From: Chitinophagales bacterium | GTDB lineage: Bacteria; Bacteroidota; Bacteroidia; Chitinophagales; JADIYW01 | Direction of reading: 5' to 3' | Assembly (NCBI GenBank): GCA_019694955.1 | Contig: JAIBAX010000011.1 | Span: 34,095-98,094 of the forward strand | DNA length: 64,000 bases | Shown here: in pieces, positions 52,650 to 61,137 of the stretch | Position numbering within the stretch: the first letter of the stretch is position 1 | Layout: each line of letters opens with the position of its first letter | Notes under the pieces: generated by a model | What the model saw: the letters and a program-made list of their open reading frames with translations, nothing else | Databases searched by the model: none | What the model was told of the DNA's origin: nothing | Made by a program: the position numbers and the translations under genes

Positions 52650-53267
52650 TCAAGAATTATTTTGTTGTTTGGATTTTAGTTTACTAAGCCATTCTGCTGA
52701 TATGCCCATGAATTCTGCAATATACTTGGAAGGAATTTTTTGAATGAGCATGGGAAATTCTTGAAGGAGGTATTTGTATAAAGTGTCTGGTTTGTAGGCA
52801 ATTAGCTTTAGTTTTAGATCATTTTCTTCCATTAAGGCGGTGATTAGTAATTGGTCATTGAGTGCTTGCAGGTTTTTGTCTTTTATGATGAGGTCGTCCA
52901 TCGTTTTCTTTGGTAATGCCAGTACTTGAGATGCCGCAATGGCGCGCAGTTCGCAACTGGTAGGCGATTGTGTGAAATAACTGTCTAAACATGCCATAAA
53001 TGGATGTAGGTTATTGAGGTAAAAATTGATGGTCTTTTCAGTTTCATGTTCATAATTGATATAACGACAAACGAACCCACCATTTAATACGTAATATATA
53101 TGTGAACATACTTGTCCGGGTTTTATTAACACCTGATTAGATTTAATATCCATGACCAAACTCTCTGACGAAATAATGTCAATGATGGATTTCCGAATGC
53201 CTATATGTTCTAATGCTTGAAATAAATCATCTTTTGTTGGAAATGAGAGTGGAATACGAATAGGCAT
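52650..53267 (-). CDS. Crp/Fnr family transcriptional regulator
   Basis: 205 residues. The cNMP-binding-like beta-roll covers about 30-125 (LIKPGQVCSHIYYVLNGGFVCRYI, ETEKTINFYLNN), then the dimer helix and a short C-terminal helix-turn-helix (YKYLLQEFPMLIQKIPSKYIAEFMGISAEWLSKLK). This is the Bacteroidota form with a reduced DNA-binding domain. It lies just upstream of the PhlG-FAD fusion on the same strand and may control it. Its own TATATTTG (53298-53291) is 23 bases before the ATG. Confidence 0.87.
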   Translation of the reverse strand: MPIRIPLSFPTKDDLFQALEHIGIRKSIIDIISSESLVMDIKSNQVLIKPGQVCSHIYYVLNGGFVCRYINYEHETEKTINFYLNNLHPFMACLDSYFTQSPTSCELRAIAASQVLALPKKTMDDLIIKDKNLQALNDQLLITALMEENDLKLKLIAYKPDTLYKYLLQEFPMLIQKIPSKYIAEFMGISAEWLSKLKSKQQNNS

Positions 53268-53375
53268 AGAAAACTACAAGTTTATTCGAACAAATATATC
53301 ATTGATTTTTGAAATAATAGGTAAAATAGGCTACTGTCAATAAGCACTTAATGTACGATTCGTTTTGGTTGTTTC

Positions 53376-53482
53376 TTATCACAAAAGTAATTTAAAATAG
53401 CCAATTAATAGAACCAAATTCCTCGTTCTCGTGTCCCCACGAGAACACGAGTGGACTACTTTATAAATCATCTTGTTATTAA
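53376..53482 (+). repeat. Dispersed repeat, copy 2 of 2 (107 bp)
   Basis: Matches 47295-47402. The internal hairpin is intact here: GTTCTCGTG (53425-53433) pairs with CACGAGAAC (53438-53446). The 400-bp gap 53268-53671 otherwise holds only the promoter of the Xre gene. Confidence 0.9.
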
Positions 53483-53619
53483 CCGAAAAGTTACGTTTCC
53501 CAGTTAAAATCTTTTTATAGTAATCGTTTTGTATTACCGAATCTGCAATAAAAATAACCTTAGTTTTCAAAATCATCCAGTCTTATAGGAAATCTCTGAG
53601 AAGTTTTTTTTGTTTTTTA

Positions 53620-53659
53620 TTTGCTATTTCGAGAAATTTGTCTTATTTTTGGGACAAAT
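53620..53659 (+). promoter_or_regulatory. Promoter and operator-like inverted repeat of the Xre-RES operon
   Basis: TTTG (53620-53623), a 20-base spacer and TATTTTTG (53644-53651) form the promoter. The inverted repeat ATTTGTC (53636-53642) / GACAAAT (53653-53659) straddles the -7 element, where a bound antitoxin would block RNA polymerase. Confidence 0.65.
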
Positions 53660-53671
53660 GTCTATTACGCT

Positions 53672-54175
53672 ATGATTGAAATGAAGAAAAAAGGATATGA
53701 AAGACTTGATGAAGAGATTCATAACTTTGTAAGCGAGCAAATGGTCGAGTTTAATCTTAGTAAGCCACAAATCCCATTGACATTTGATGTGTTTCTTGAA
53801 GATAAGTTATTGGTTGTTAAAACAATTAAAGCCGGGTTGCCTTATTCTTTCTTTGAAGTAATAAAAGAAAATGCTCCTTTCTCTGAAAGTGATTGGGCTG
53901 ATTTTTTAGACATCTCCACAAAAACATTGCAACGTTACAAAACTTCAGAAGACCATCTGTTTAAGTCTATTTACTCAGAGAAGATTATCGAATTGGCTGA
54001 AGTTACTAAAATCGGGATGGATGTATTTGGGACAACGGAGAAATTTGAACTATGGCTAAATACGCCCAACTATGCATTAGGAAACGTATTGCCAAAGACA
54101 CTTTTGAAAGACTCTTATGGGAAGGAGTTGGTGGTAGGTGAGTTGGTTCGAATAAATCATGGCATCTTGGTATAG
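53672..54175 (+). CDS. Xre/MbcA/ParS-type antitoxin of a RES-Xre system
   Basis: Start at the ATG at 53672 (MIEMKKKGYERL), downstream of the promoter; a second ATG three codons on is possible. 167 residues: an N-terminal helix-rich region with FSESDWADFLDISTKTLQRYKTSEDHLF (Xre-like helix-turn-helix) and the C-terminal DUF2384 toxin-binding domain (IELAEVTKIGMDVFGTTEKFELWLNTPNYALGNVLPKTLL). It neutralises the RES toxin encoded 5 bp downstream and should repress its own promoter. Confidence 0.92.
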   Translation: MIEMKKKGYERLDEEIHNFVSEQMVEFNLSKPQIPLTFDVFLEDKLLVVKTIKAGLPYSFFEVIKENAPFSESDWADFLDISTKTLQRYKTSEDHLFKSIYSEKIIELAEVTKIGMDVFGTTEKFELWLNTPNYALGNVLPKTLLKDSYGKELVVGELVRINHGILV

Positions 54176-54180
54176 ATAAT

Positions 54181-54639
54181 ATGGAGGTATTTAGACTTTC
54201 GAGGGAAATGTATGCCAAGCCATTATCCGGAAAGGGCGCTGCCATAAAAGGAGCAAGGTGGAATTCGATAGGGGTGGAGTTGATATATACGGCTGCAAAT
54301 CGTTCCTTGGCAATGGCAGAAATTGCGGTGCATTTTACCTTAGCTACGCTGCCGGAAGATTATATGATGATAACCATTCATATTCCGGATGATATCAGGA
54401 TTAAGGAGGTTCTTGAAACGGACTTGCCTCCTAATTGGAAAGCGTTTCCCCATCCTCGCTCTACACAAATGTTTGGCGATGACTTTGTTGCAGAAAACAA
54501 ATTTTGCCTTTTAAAGATTCCTTCAGTTGTTACAAAAGGCGATTACAATTTGCTCATAAATCCCAGTCATGAGGATTTTGGTAGAATAAGCATCCTTGAA
54601 ATGGAAAAATTTCCTTTTGATAGAAGGATATTTAAGTGA
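54181..54639 (+). CDS. RES-domain NAD+-degrading toxin
   Basis: 152 residues. The name-giving residues are visible: Arg26 in KGARWNS, Glu47 in SLAMAEIAVH, and Ser129 in INPSHEDF, with Tyr36 in LIYTA. RES toxins deplete cellular NAD+ and stop growth, and are held in check by the Xre-type partner. The length equals that of known RES toxins and no key residue is missing, so the pair looks active. Confidence 0.94.
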   Translation: MEVFRLSREMYAKPLSGKGAAIKGARWNSIGVELIYTAANRSLAMAEIAVHFTLATLPEDYMMITIHIPDDIRIKEVLETDLPPNWKAFPHPRSTQMFGDDFVAENKFCLLKIPSVVTKGDYNLLINPSHEDFGRISILEMEKFPFDRRIFK

Positions 54640-54711
54640 TTGGTTTTAAGTAATTAATTTTTAGCGATGTTCATTTTTTTTGGATACACGAAAAAGACGA
54701 GATAATATACG

Positions 54712-55206
54712 CTATCGCACAGGATAACATGTCTGCTTTATTCTTATTTGTTCTCGAATATAAGCGATGAAAAAATTAATTCCAATCACCACAAATACCA
54801 TCCCACTCAAGAAAAATATGAATGAATTTTTTTGTTGTTGCCTTTGCCATTGGGAATAAGGATAAATAATTTCTTTGTCAGTGCTGATTTGAAGAATTTC
54901 AGTAGGATGGTTTTCGTTATAAGTTTTATGGTATAAGGTTAAGGAGGTGACATTTGTATTTAATAGTCTTTTCTTTAAATTTCTTGTAGGACTAACTATC
55001 TCAAATTCACTTGTACTACCTTCAAAATTTAGTACCAAGCCACTTTTACTTTTAGAAATAGAAGAAACTAAACCTTTTGTTTTTTCAAAGGTTTCAAGTT
55101 TTAATTTAGAATCTTGATAGATAATGATGCTCATAAAAAGAAACATTATCCCCATAATCATAAAAAGAATATATGTGCAAATCGTTTTTACTTTGTTTTC
55201 ATTCAT
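54712..55206 (-). CDS. Hypothetical membrane protein with N- and C-terminal helices
   Basis: 164 residues: one membrane helix near the N-terminus (about 9-29), a central beta-rich domain (about 40-115: GLVSSISKSKSGLVLNFEG, TSLTLYHKTY) and one near the C-terminus (about 127-148). The layout is like DUF3592-type proteins. No function known. Confidence 0.6.
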   Translation of the reverse strand: MNENKVKTICTYILFMIMGIMFLFMSIIIYQDSKLKLETFEKTKGLVSSISKSKSGLVLNFEGSTSEFEIVSPTRNLKKRLLNTNVTSLTLYHKTYNENHPTEILQISTDKEIIYPYSQWQRQQQKNSFIFFLSGMVFVVIGINFFIAYIREQIRIKQTCYPVR

Positions 55207-55674
55207 ACTATAAATAACATTTTATCCATTATTTAAGTTTCATCTTTATGCAATGCAATGAGAATTGAGCGGATTATTTAGTTGTATTTTTCGATACTTG
55301 TAAATGCTATATAAATTGCTTTACTAATTACCCAAATCGCATAACATACTATGCGCCAACGATGGGAGCGTTATCCGCCGATAGGCGATACAAGCGGACA
55401 GCGTGCCCGGGCGCCCATATACTTTAAAAAAATGAACATGTGTTCAGCGATGTTATATTGTATCACGAAGTTTCTCGAAGAAGACACAAAGAACGCAAAG
55501 GTCGACGAAAGTTTATTTTGTTTTATCGCCTTTGGAAGTAAGGTTCAGTTTCGAATGAGCATCTTCCATCACCTGAATTCAAAATTATTTAAAATTTATA
55601 ATTGCCACTAATTGCTTAAAACTAAAAACTTATAACTAAATATTCCGTTACTTTGCAGATTATTAATCAATGAA
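55207..55674. other. 468-bp gap with a GC-rich island, no gene supported
   Basis: Between two gene starts that point apart. Bases about 55351-55422 are GC-rich (CCGATAGGCGATACAAGCGG, GCGTGCCCGGGCGCCC) in an AT-rich setting; a similar motif recurs as an intergenic element in Bacteroidota. Bases 55480-55503 carry the ACACAAAGAACGCAAAGG type of filler repeat. An 86-codon open frame crosses both and is not convincing. Confidence 0.55.
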
Positions 55675-56982
55675 ATGGGATATACAGTAGCAATTGTTGG
55701 GAGACCGAATGTGGGGAAATCTACTTTGTTCAACCGATTGGTGGGGGCGAGACAGGCGATTACAGACGACTTGAGTGGTGTAACACGTGATAGGCAATAC
55801 GGAATTGCAGATTGGAACGGAAAAACGTTTAACGTCGTAGATACAGGTGGATTTGTGCCTAATTCCAAGGATGTATTTGAAAGGGCTATTAAAGATCAGG
55901 TGAAAATTGCCATTGAAGAGGCCAATTGTATCCTTTTTATGGTGGATGTTACCACCGGCATCACTGATTTGGATGACTCTATGGCATTTGAACTCCGGAA
56001 AACTTCTAAACCTGTAATTGTCGTTGTCAATAAAGTGGATAATACCCAGCGTATGTACGACGCTAATGAATTTTATAGCCTTGGTTTCGAAGAAATGCAC
56101 TTTTTGTCGTCCATGAGCGGCAGTGGTACGGGTGAACTACTCGATTCGGTGGCTGAACGTATCGAAGAGGAGATGGATGAAAATGAAAATGCGCACCTTC
56201 CAAGGATTACGATTGTTGGTCAGCCGAATGTGGGTAAATCTACGCTATTAAATGCTTTGTTGGGAGAAGATCGCCATATTGTTACGGATATCGCCGGAAC
56301 AACGCGGGATTCTATACATACCCATTACAATCTTTATGGAAAGGAATTCTTGCTAATAGATACCGCAGGTATTAGAAGGAAAAGCAGGGTGAGTGAGAAC
56401 TTGGAGTTCTATAGCGTGATACGTGCCATCAAGGCGATAGATGAAGCGGATGTGTGTCTATTGGTGATTGATGCACAGGTGGGGATAGAAGCGCAAGACT
56501 TAAAGATTTTTCAGTTAATTGAACGGAAGAAAAAAGGCGTTGCCATATTGGTAAATAAATGGGATGCCGTAGAAAAAGATACAAATACGCATCTTGACTA
56601 TGAAACTAAGATAAAGGAACGTATTGCGCCATTTAAAGATGTGCCGATTGTTTTTATTTCTGCAATGGAAAAAACTAGGATACATAAGGCCATAGATGTA
56701 ATTTTGGAAGTATTTAAAAATAGACAAACAAGGATTTCTACTTCCAAATTGAATGATATCATGCAGCCGGAGATAGAACATTATCCACCGCCATCCCACC
56801 GGGGCGAGTCGATAAAGATAAAATATATGACACAATTGCCAACGAATGTTCCTTCTTTTGCATTCTTCTGTAATTATCCAGAATATATTGGAACGGCGTA
56901 TAAGAACTTCTTAGAAAACAAGATTCGCAAGCATTTTAACTTCTCCGGCGTACCTATTAATATCTTTTTTAGGAAAAAATAA
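55675..56982 (+). CDS. der: Ribosome biogenesis GTPase Der (EngA)
   Basis: 435 residues with two tandem G domains: GRPNVGKST at 9-17 with DTGG and NKVD, and GQPNVGKST (about 182-190) with DTAG, NKWD and SAME. A C-terminal KH-like domain (about 350-435) follows with PPPSHRGESIKIKYMTQL. Der is needed for 50S subunit assembly. This is the second ribosome-assembly GTPase here besides Era. Firm call. Confidence 0.97.
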   Translation: MGYTVAIVGRPNVGKSTLFNRLVGARQAITDDLSGVTRDRQYGIADWNGKTFNVVDTGGFVPNSKDVFERAIKDQVKIAIEEANCILFMVDVTTGITDLDDSMAFELRKTSKPVIVVVNKVDNTQRMYDANEFYSLGFEEMHFLSSMSGSGTGELLDSVAERIEEEMDENENAHLPRITIVGQPNVGKSTLLNALLGEDRHIVTDIAGTTRDSIHTHYNLYGKEFLLIDTAGIRRKSRVSENLEFYSVIRAIKAIDEADVCLLVIDAQVGIEAQDLKIFQLIERKKKGVAILVNKWDAVEKDTNTHLDYETKIKERIAPFKDVPIVFISAMEKTRIHKAIDVILEVFKNRQTRISTSKLNDIMQPEIEHYPPPSHRGESIKIKYMTQLPTNVPSFAFFCNYPEYIGTAYKNFLENKIRKHFNFSGVPINIFFRKK

Positions 56983-57032
56983 CGTTGTGGGGATAAGATT
57001 CCTGTGGCAAAAGAATTGTTTACCCTATTTTT

Positions 57033-57572
57033 ATGCAAAAAAATATGTTAACAGTTTTATCTGCTACGAATAGACCGGAAGCTTATACTTTAAAGGTTGC
57101 CCATCATTATATAAGGACATTGGGTGAAAAGGGCATTCAACATGCTTTTTTCTCTTTGGAGCAAATGCCACAGAATTTACTGAATAATGGCATGTATGGC
57201 GCTCCACGAAATGCCGATATGGTGCATTTAGAGCAAACCTTGCTAATTCCTACACAAAAATTTGTGGTTGTAGTACCTGAGTATAATGGTAGTTTCCCCG
57301 GTGTGTTAAAGGCATTTATTGATGCCAGCGATGTGAAAAATTGTTGGCATAATAAAAAAGTCTGCCTCGTGGGCGTATCGGATGGGCGTGCGGGCAACCT
57401 GCGTGGCATGGAGCATTTGACCAATATTTTCAACCACTTGAAAGTAAATGTTTTACACCTTAAAATTCCTATTTCGAATGTTTCGGCACAATTTGATGGA
57501 GCAGGCAAGCTTGCCAATCAGGAAATAAAAAGTCTTATTGACCAGCAAATTGCTTTGTTTCAAGATTTTTAG
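57033..57572 (+). CDS. NAD(P)H-dependent FMN reductase
   Basis: 179 residues of the flavodoxin-like SsuE/ArsH/azoreductase group. VLSATNRPEAYTLKVA binds the FMN phosphate, VVVPEYNGSFPGVLKAFID is the family signature, and VGVSDGRAGNLRGMEHL completes the site. It reduces FMN or quinones with NAD(P)H in the cytosol. It lies 50 bp after der and 34 bp before the substrate-binding lipoprotein gene. Confidence 0.92.
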   Translation: MQKNMLTVLSATNRPEAYTLKVAHHYIRTLGEKGIQHAFFSLEQMPQNLLNNGMYGAPRNADMVHLEQTLLIPTQKFVVVVPEYNGSFPGVLKAFIDASDVKNCWHNKKVCLVGVSDGRAGNLRGMEHLTNIFNHLKVNVLHLKIPISNVSAQFDGAGKLANQEIKSLIDQQIALFQDF

Positions 57573-57606
57573 CAAACGTAATTAGTAGATTCTTAAAATA
57601 ACTGAC

Positions 57607-59223
57607 ATGAAAAAAGCACGTGTTCTCATTTATCCAATGCTGTTGTTGCTAGTGGTGCAATCGTGTACTTGCAAGAGAAGTTCGTCCGGGGATAATAATG
57701 TTTTTCGATTCAATATGAAGGACGGTATTACTTCTTTGGATCCTGCATTTGCTAAAGATCAGGCGACCATGTGGGGTACTAATCAACTGTTCAATGGATT
57801 GGTGCAGGTGGATGAGCAATTAGCGGTACAACCCGCCATTGCCAAGTCGTGGGTAATTGCTCCCGATGCAAAAACCTATACTTTCATTTTGCGGGATGAT
57901 GTGTATTTTCACGACGATGCCGAATTTGAAGGTGGCAAGGGGCGCAGGGTGGTGGCGCAGGATTTTGTTTATAGCCTACTGCGTTTGATAGATTCCAATG
58001 TTGCTTCAACGGGTGGTTGGTTGTTCAATGGAAAAGTAGAAGATGATAAACCTTTTGAAGCGGTAAATGATACTACATTCGTCATTCACCTAAAAGTACC
58101 TTTTAAACCGCTGCTCGGACTGCTGACGTTGCAATACTGTTCAGTAGTGCCTAAAGAAGTGGTGGATAAGTATGGCAAAGACTTTCGGAAGCATCCCATT
58201 GGTACGGGCCCTTTTAAGTTAAAGGTTTGGGATGAAAACAACTACCTTATTCTTGCCAAAAATGAACGCTATTTTGAGAAGAAGGACGGCAAGCAATTGC
58301 CTTTTTTGGATGGTATAAAAATTAGCTTCGGTGCAGATAAAGCAATGGAATTTGATAATTTCACTAATGGCAAGTTGGACTATTTTACAGGTGTGGATCA
58401 GAATATCAAAGATAAAATCTTTACCAAGGAAGGCGATATTAAACCTGAATATAAGGAGCGATTTAATTTTGACAAGGGTCCTTATCTGAACACGGAGTAT
58501 TTAGGTTTTGATTTAGCGCATCCTGCCAATGCGGCTTTAAAAAATAAGAAAGTTAGGCAGGCCATTAATTACGGCATCGATAGGGAGAAGCTTATCATAT
58601 TTTTGCGCAACAAGATTGGGAAAGCCGCCAATGCGGGCATGGTACCTTATGGGCTACCAGGTTTTGATCCATCGAAGGTGAATGGTTATAGCTACCAACC
58701 GGAGAAGGTGAAGCAGTTGCTGATTGAAGCGGGCTATCCCAATGGTGAGGGCATCGGCGAAATCAAGTTGATGACGAATCCGGGATATTTGGATTTATGT
58801 ACTGCTATCAAGAAGGATTTGGAGTTGTTTGGGATAAAGATAACGTTGGAAAATGTGCCGCCACCATTTTTACGGGAGAGCATGCGCAATGGCAAAGCCA
58901 GTTTTTTCAGGGCTTCATGGATTGGCGACTACCCAGATGCGGAGAACTATCTAGCATTGTTTTATGGTGGCTATGAAGCACCGCCGAACTATACCTTCTT
59001 CAAGAATGCTGCTTATGATAAGTTGTACGAACAACTCATGCAAACTGCCGATGCTATGAAAGCCAATGAATTGGTGCATCAGATGGAGAATATCGTGTTG
59101 GAGGAAGCACCTGTGGTGCCGTTGTTTTATGATGAAGTGGTGCGGTTAACATCTAAAAGGGTAAAGAATATGCCGCTTAACGCCATGAACTTGATGATGC
59201 TGAAAGAGGTGGTGATAGAGTAG
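57607..59223 (+). CDS. ABC transporter solute-binding lipoprotein, SBP_bac_5 (oligopeptide) family
   Basis: 538 residues. Lipoprotein signal LLLVVQSCTC (lipid Cys20). The fold has the family motifs ITSLDPAFAKDQATMWGTNQLFNGLV, WVIAPDAKTYTFILRDDVYFHD, HPIGTGPFKLKVW and the KVRQAINYGIDREKLI block. Such proteins capture peptides or other solutes for DppBC/OppBC permeases, none of which is in the window; Bacteroidota often keep these genes apart. Firm family call. Confidence 0.94.
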   Translation: MKKARVLIYPMLLLLVVQSCTCKRSSSGDNNVFRFNMKDGITSLDPAFAKDQATMWGTNQLFNGLVQVDEQLAVQPAIAKSWVIAPDAKTYTFILRDDVYFHDDAEFEGGKGRRVVAQDFVYSLLRLIDSNVASTGGWLFNGKVEDDKPFEAVNDTTFVIHLKVPFKPLLGLLTLQYCSVVPKEVVDKYGKDFRKHPIGTGPFKLKVWDENNYLILAKNERYFEKKDGKQLPFLDGIKISFGADKAMEFDNFTNGKLDYFTGVDQNIKDKIFTKEGDIKPEYKERFNFDKGPYLNTEYLGFDLAHPANAALKNKKVRQAINYGIDREKLIIFLRNKIGKAANAGMVPYGLPGFDPSKVNGYSYQPEKVKQLLIEAGYPNGEGIGEIKLMTNPGYLDLCTAIKKDLELFGIKITLENVPPPFLRESMRNGKASFFRASWIGDYPDAENYLALFYGGYEAPPNYTFFKNAAYDKLYEQLMQTADAMKANELVHQMENIVLEEAPVVPLFYDEVVRLTSKRVKNMPLNAMNLMMLKEVVIE

Positions 59224-59367
59224 GGGGATTTGCTTGAGAGAAGAGCCTTTATTTTACGTATCCTAAACAAGTGGCTAACCGCCTAAAACTTGACCATTAC
59301 GTACGGTGGTGTGAGTTAGATTTCCTGTTTATAATCGGTTTGGGCATTTACTTGATTGGTGGTGGTG

Positions 59368-60270
59368 TTAAATTTTCTCCTCAATTTTATTGTCATAATT
59401 TAGTTTGTCTGCATCTAAAATCTCTATTACTTTCCTAATATAGGTATCACTATCCAAATCTGTTAAATCAATTTTGTTTGCAATTAGGTTGTCAAGAAAT
59501 TTAACATTCAAAATATTATAGTCTTTCTCAATTTTTGAACTTAATACTTTGTTTTTGTAATCATTTAAACTATAAATTCCTTTAGAGTTCTGTAGCATAA
59601 CACGTTTGAAAGTTTCTGAGTTAAGATCTTGATTAAGGATTTCTTCATACGGTGCTTCAAGAATAAAATTGAAGTGTTCTTCAATTTTGTCTTTTAAGTT
59701 TTGTAATTTCTCATCAACAACCTCCAAAAGTGCAGATAGTCTAAATAAATCTCTGTTTAAAATATTTGGAATATTTTCTTCTCTTTTATAAAAAAGAGAA
59801 TGAGAAGTTTCAGCCCAAATGTGTTCTGAAAGAGTTCGTATTTGAATCTCAGCTTTCTTATTCTTGTGATTTTCCCAATCCGGAGTTTTTGTCCACTCAT
59901 CTTTTATTGCTATTATTAAATGAATAGAACTATATCCAAACTTATCAGGGCTTTGAATTGATTTGTAAGGGTCATTTAGCAACTTAAATTCCTTGGAAAG
60001 AATTTCTACAACCTTCTCTTTAAATTCAGGAAATAGCAATACAATTCTAATTCCAACCAAATCATTGAGTTCTGTAACTGATTTTTTTATTTCAAATCTA
60101 TCAGACATTATTTTTTCATTGATAGAGTCAAGTGTTTTAGCTCTTCCGTAAATTCCAAAGGCAGTAGGAATATTGTGTCGGACTAATATTTTTTCAATAA
60201 TCCGTTTGAACTCATTTAGAAAGTCCTTGTAATCATCGATAATGGTTGAATATTCTTTTTCGAAGGTCAT
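59368..60270 (-). CDS. RelA/SpoT-domain nucleotide pyrophosphokinase (small alarmone synthetase-like)
   Basis: 300 residues. The synthetase motifs are complete: GRAKTLDSI (Arg43, Lys45), NDLVGIRIV (Asp70, Gly73, Arg75), FGYSSIHLI (Tyr113, His117), EIQIRTLSEHIWAETSH (Glu141, Gln143, Arg145). There is no HD hydrolase domain or TGS/ACT regulatory part, so it is not a Rel enzyme. A C-terminal extension (about 205-300) is unassigned. Small synthetases make (p)ppGpp or, as toxins, ppApp or pyrophosphorylated tRNA. It is the first gene of the accessory region and has no clear antitoxin beside it. Confidence 0.88.
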   Translation of the reverse strand: MTFEKEYSTIIDDYKDFLNEFKRIIEKILVRHNIPTAFGIYGRAKTLDSINEKIMSDRFEIKKSVTELNDLVGIRIVLLFPEFKEKVVEILSKEFKLLNDPYKSIQSPDKFGYSSIHLIIAIKDEWTKTPDWENHKNKKAEIQIRTLSEHIWAETSHSLFYKREENIPNILNRDLFRLSALLEVVDEKLQNLKDKIEEHFNFILEAPYEEILNQDLNSETFKRVMLQNSKGIYSLNDYKNKVLSSKIEKDYNILNVKFLDNLIANKIDLTDLDSDTYIRKVIEILDADKLNYDNKIEEKI

Positions 60271-60354
60271 ATAAAGTATTTATGTCATATTAACGCTAAC
60301 TTGTTTATATTACTGCAAAGTTTCACTTAGCAAACACCATTAAGTACAATATGT

Positions 60355-60530
60355 GCTACTTTGCAACTTATATTACACGCATAAAAATAATCATATTTTG
60401 CCAAAGTGTGGCTGTGAGGAGGATATTTTGAATACGCTAGGGAAGTAAATGAATAATATGTGTAGTGTATAGATGGAGTAAATTGAGTAATGTTACATCT
60501 TCGACATGCGCTTCGCCGAACATGTCGAAG
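60355..60530 (-). repeat. Cassette-type repeat, copy 1 (AT-rich block plus hairpin)
   Basis: Block 60355-60433 begins GCTACTTTGCAAC and contains CGCATAAAAATAATCATA; the hairpin is CTTCGACATG (60499-60508) / CATGTCGAAG (60521-60530), with a nested TTCG/CGAA in the loop. It lies 3' of the minus-strand gene 60570-61136. The rest of the gap 60271-60569 shows no gene. Confidence 0.85.
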
Positions 60531-60569
60531 AGCATACCCTATCGAGTCTAGGCAGGGCAGTCTAACCGA

Positions 60570-61136
60570 TTATATGGTTGCGTTCTGTCCGCTGTTGATT
60601 TCATTTTCTATTTTTCGTTTTTGTTTAAGGCTGTAAATGCTTCCGGCGATAAGACCTATCAATCCACCTAAATAGCTGAAATTATGCATTGAACCAACCG
60701 CAATAAATTTTTTCTTGTCATATAGGTTGTCGGGTAGCCACCAATTTACCCCTGTGTCTGCTAAATAGAATTTTCCATAAGCTAGCCCTATTAGTCCTGT
60801 TACAAAAGCAACAATAATAGTTACTATTATTGCTTTCATTGTGATTTTGAACATTTGCTTATTGTCTTTGTGGACCAACCCTACAAGTCCAAGTATTAGT
60901 CCGATTGGTAAACCCATCCACCAAGTCGCGAGAAAACCAACGCCTGCGACACTCAATCTCGGGTTTGGTAAAATCGCCTCATTTCCAGAATCAATAAAGC
61001 CGAATTGAATAAACTTGAATTTAGTATAGTACTCAGGAGAAATTGTATAAGTTAATTGGTCGTGCATAACACCATAGAGACCACCTATTAATGGAGCAAG
61101 CGCAATGATTAAAAATAATGTCAGAAGTTTTTTCAA
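60570..61136 (-). CDS. Hypothetical four-helix membrane protein
   Basis: 188 residues from a TTG start one base after the stop of the upstream gene (TGAATTG). Membrane helices at about 4-24, 66-88, 98-120 and 152-170; a loop with WWLPDNLYDKKKFIAVG lies outside. No family recognised. It is tightly coupled to the cysteine-hydrolase gene and may assist it. Composition and context suggest acquired DNA. Confidence 0.65.
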   Translation of the reverse strand: MKKLLTLFLIIALAPLIGGLYGVMHDQLTYTISPEYYTKFKFIQFGFIDSGNEAILPNPRLSVAGVGFLATWWMGLPIGLILGLVGLVHKDNKQMFKITMKAIIVTIIVAFVTGLIGLAYGKFYLADTGVNWWLPDNLYDKKKFIAVGSMHNFSYLGGLIGLIAGSIYSLKQKRKIENEINSGQNATI

Positions 61137-61137
61137 T

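Noticed and set aside
55351..55611. 86-codon open frame on the plus strand before der
   Set aside because: It spans a GC-rich repeat-like island and a filler repeat, has no recognisable domain, and the composition changes abruptly inside it.
60499..60566. Integron attC site
   Set aside because: One GTTAGAC core-like heptamer lies 3' of the gene at 60570, but the other repeat copies lack matching GTTRRRY/RYYYAAC pairs and no integrase is present, so the integron label is not justified.
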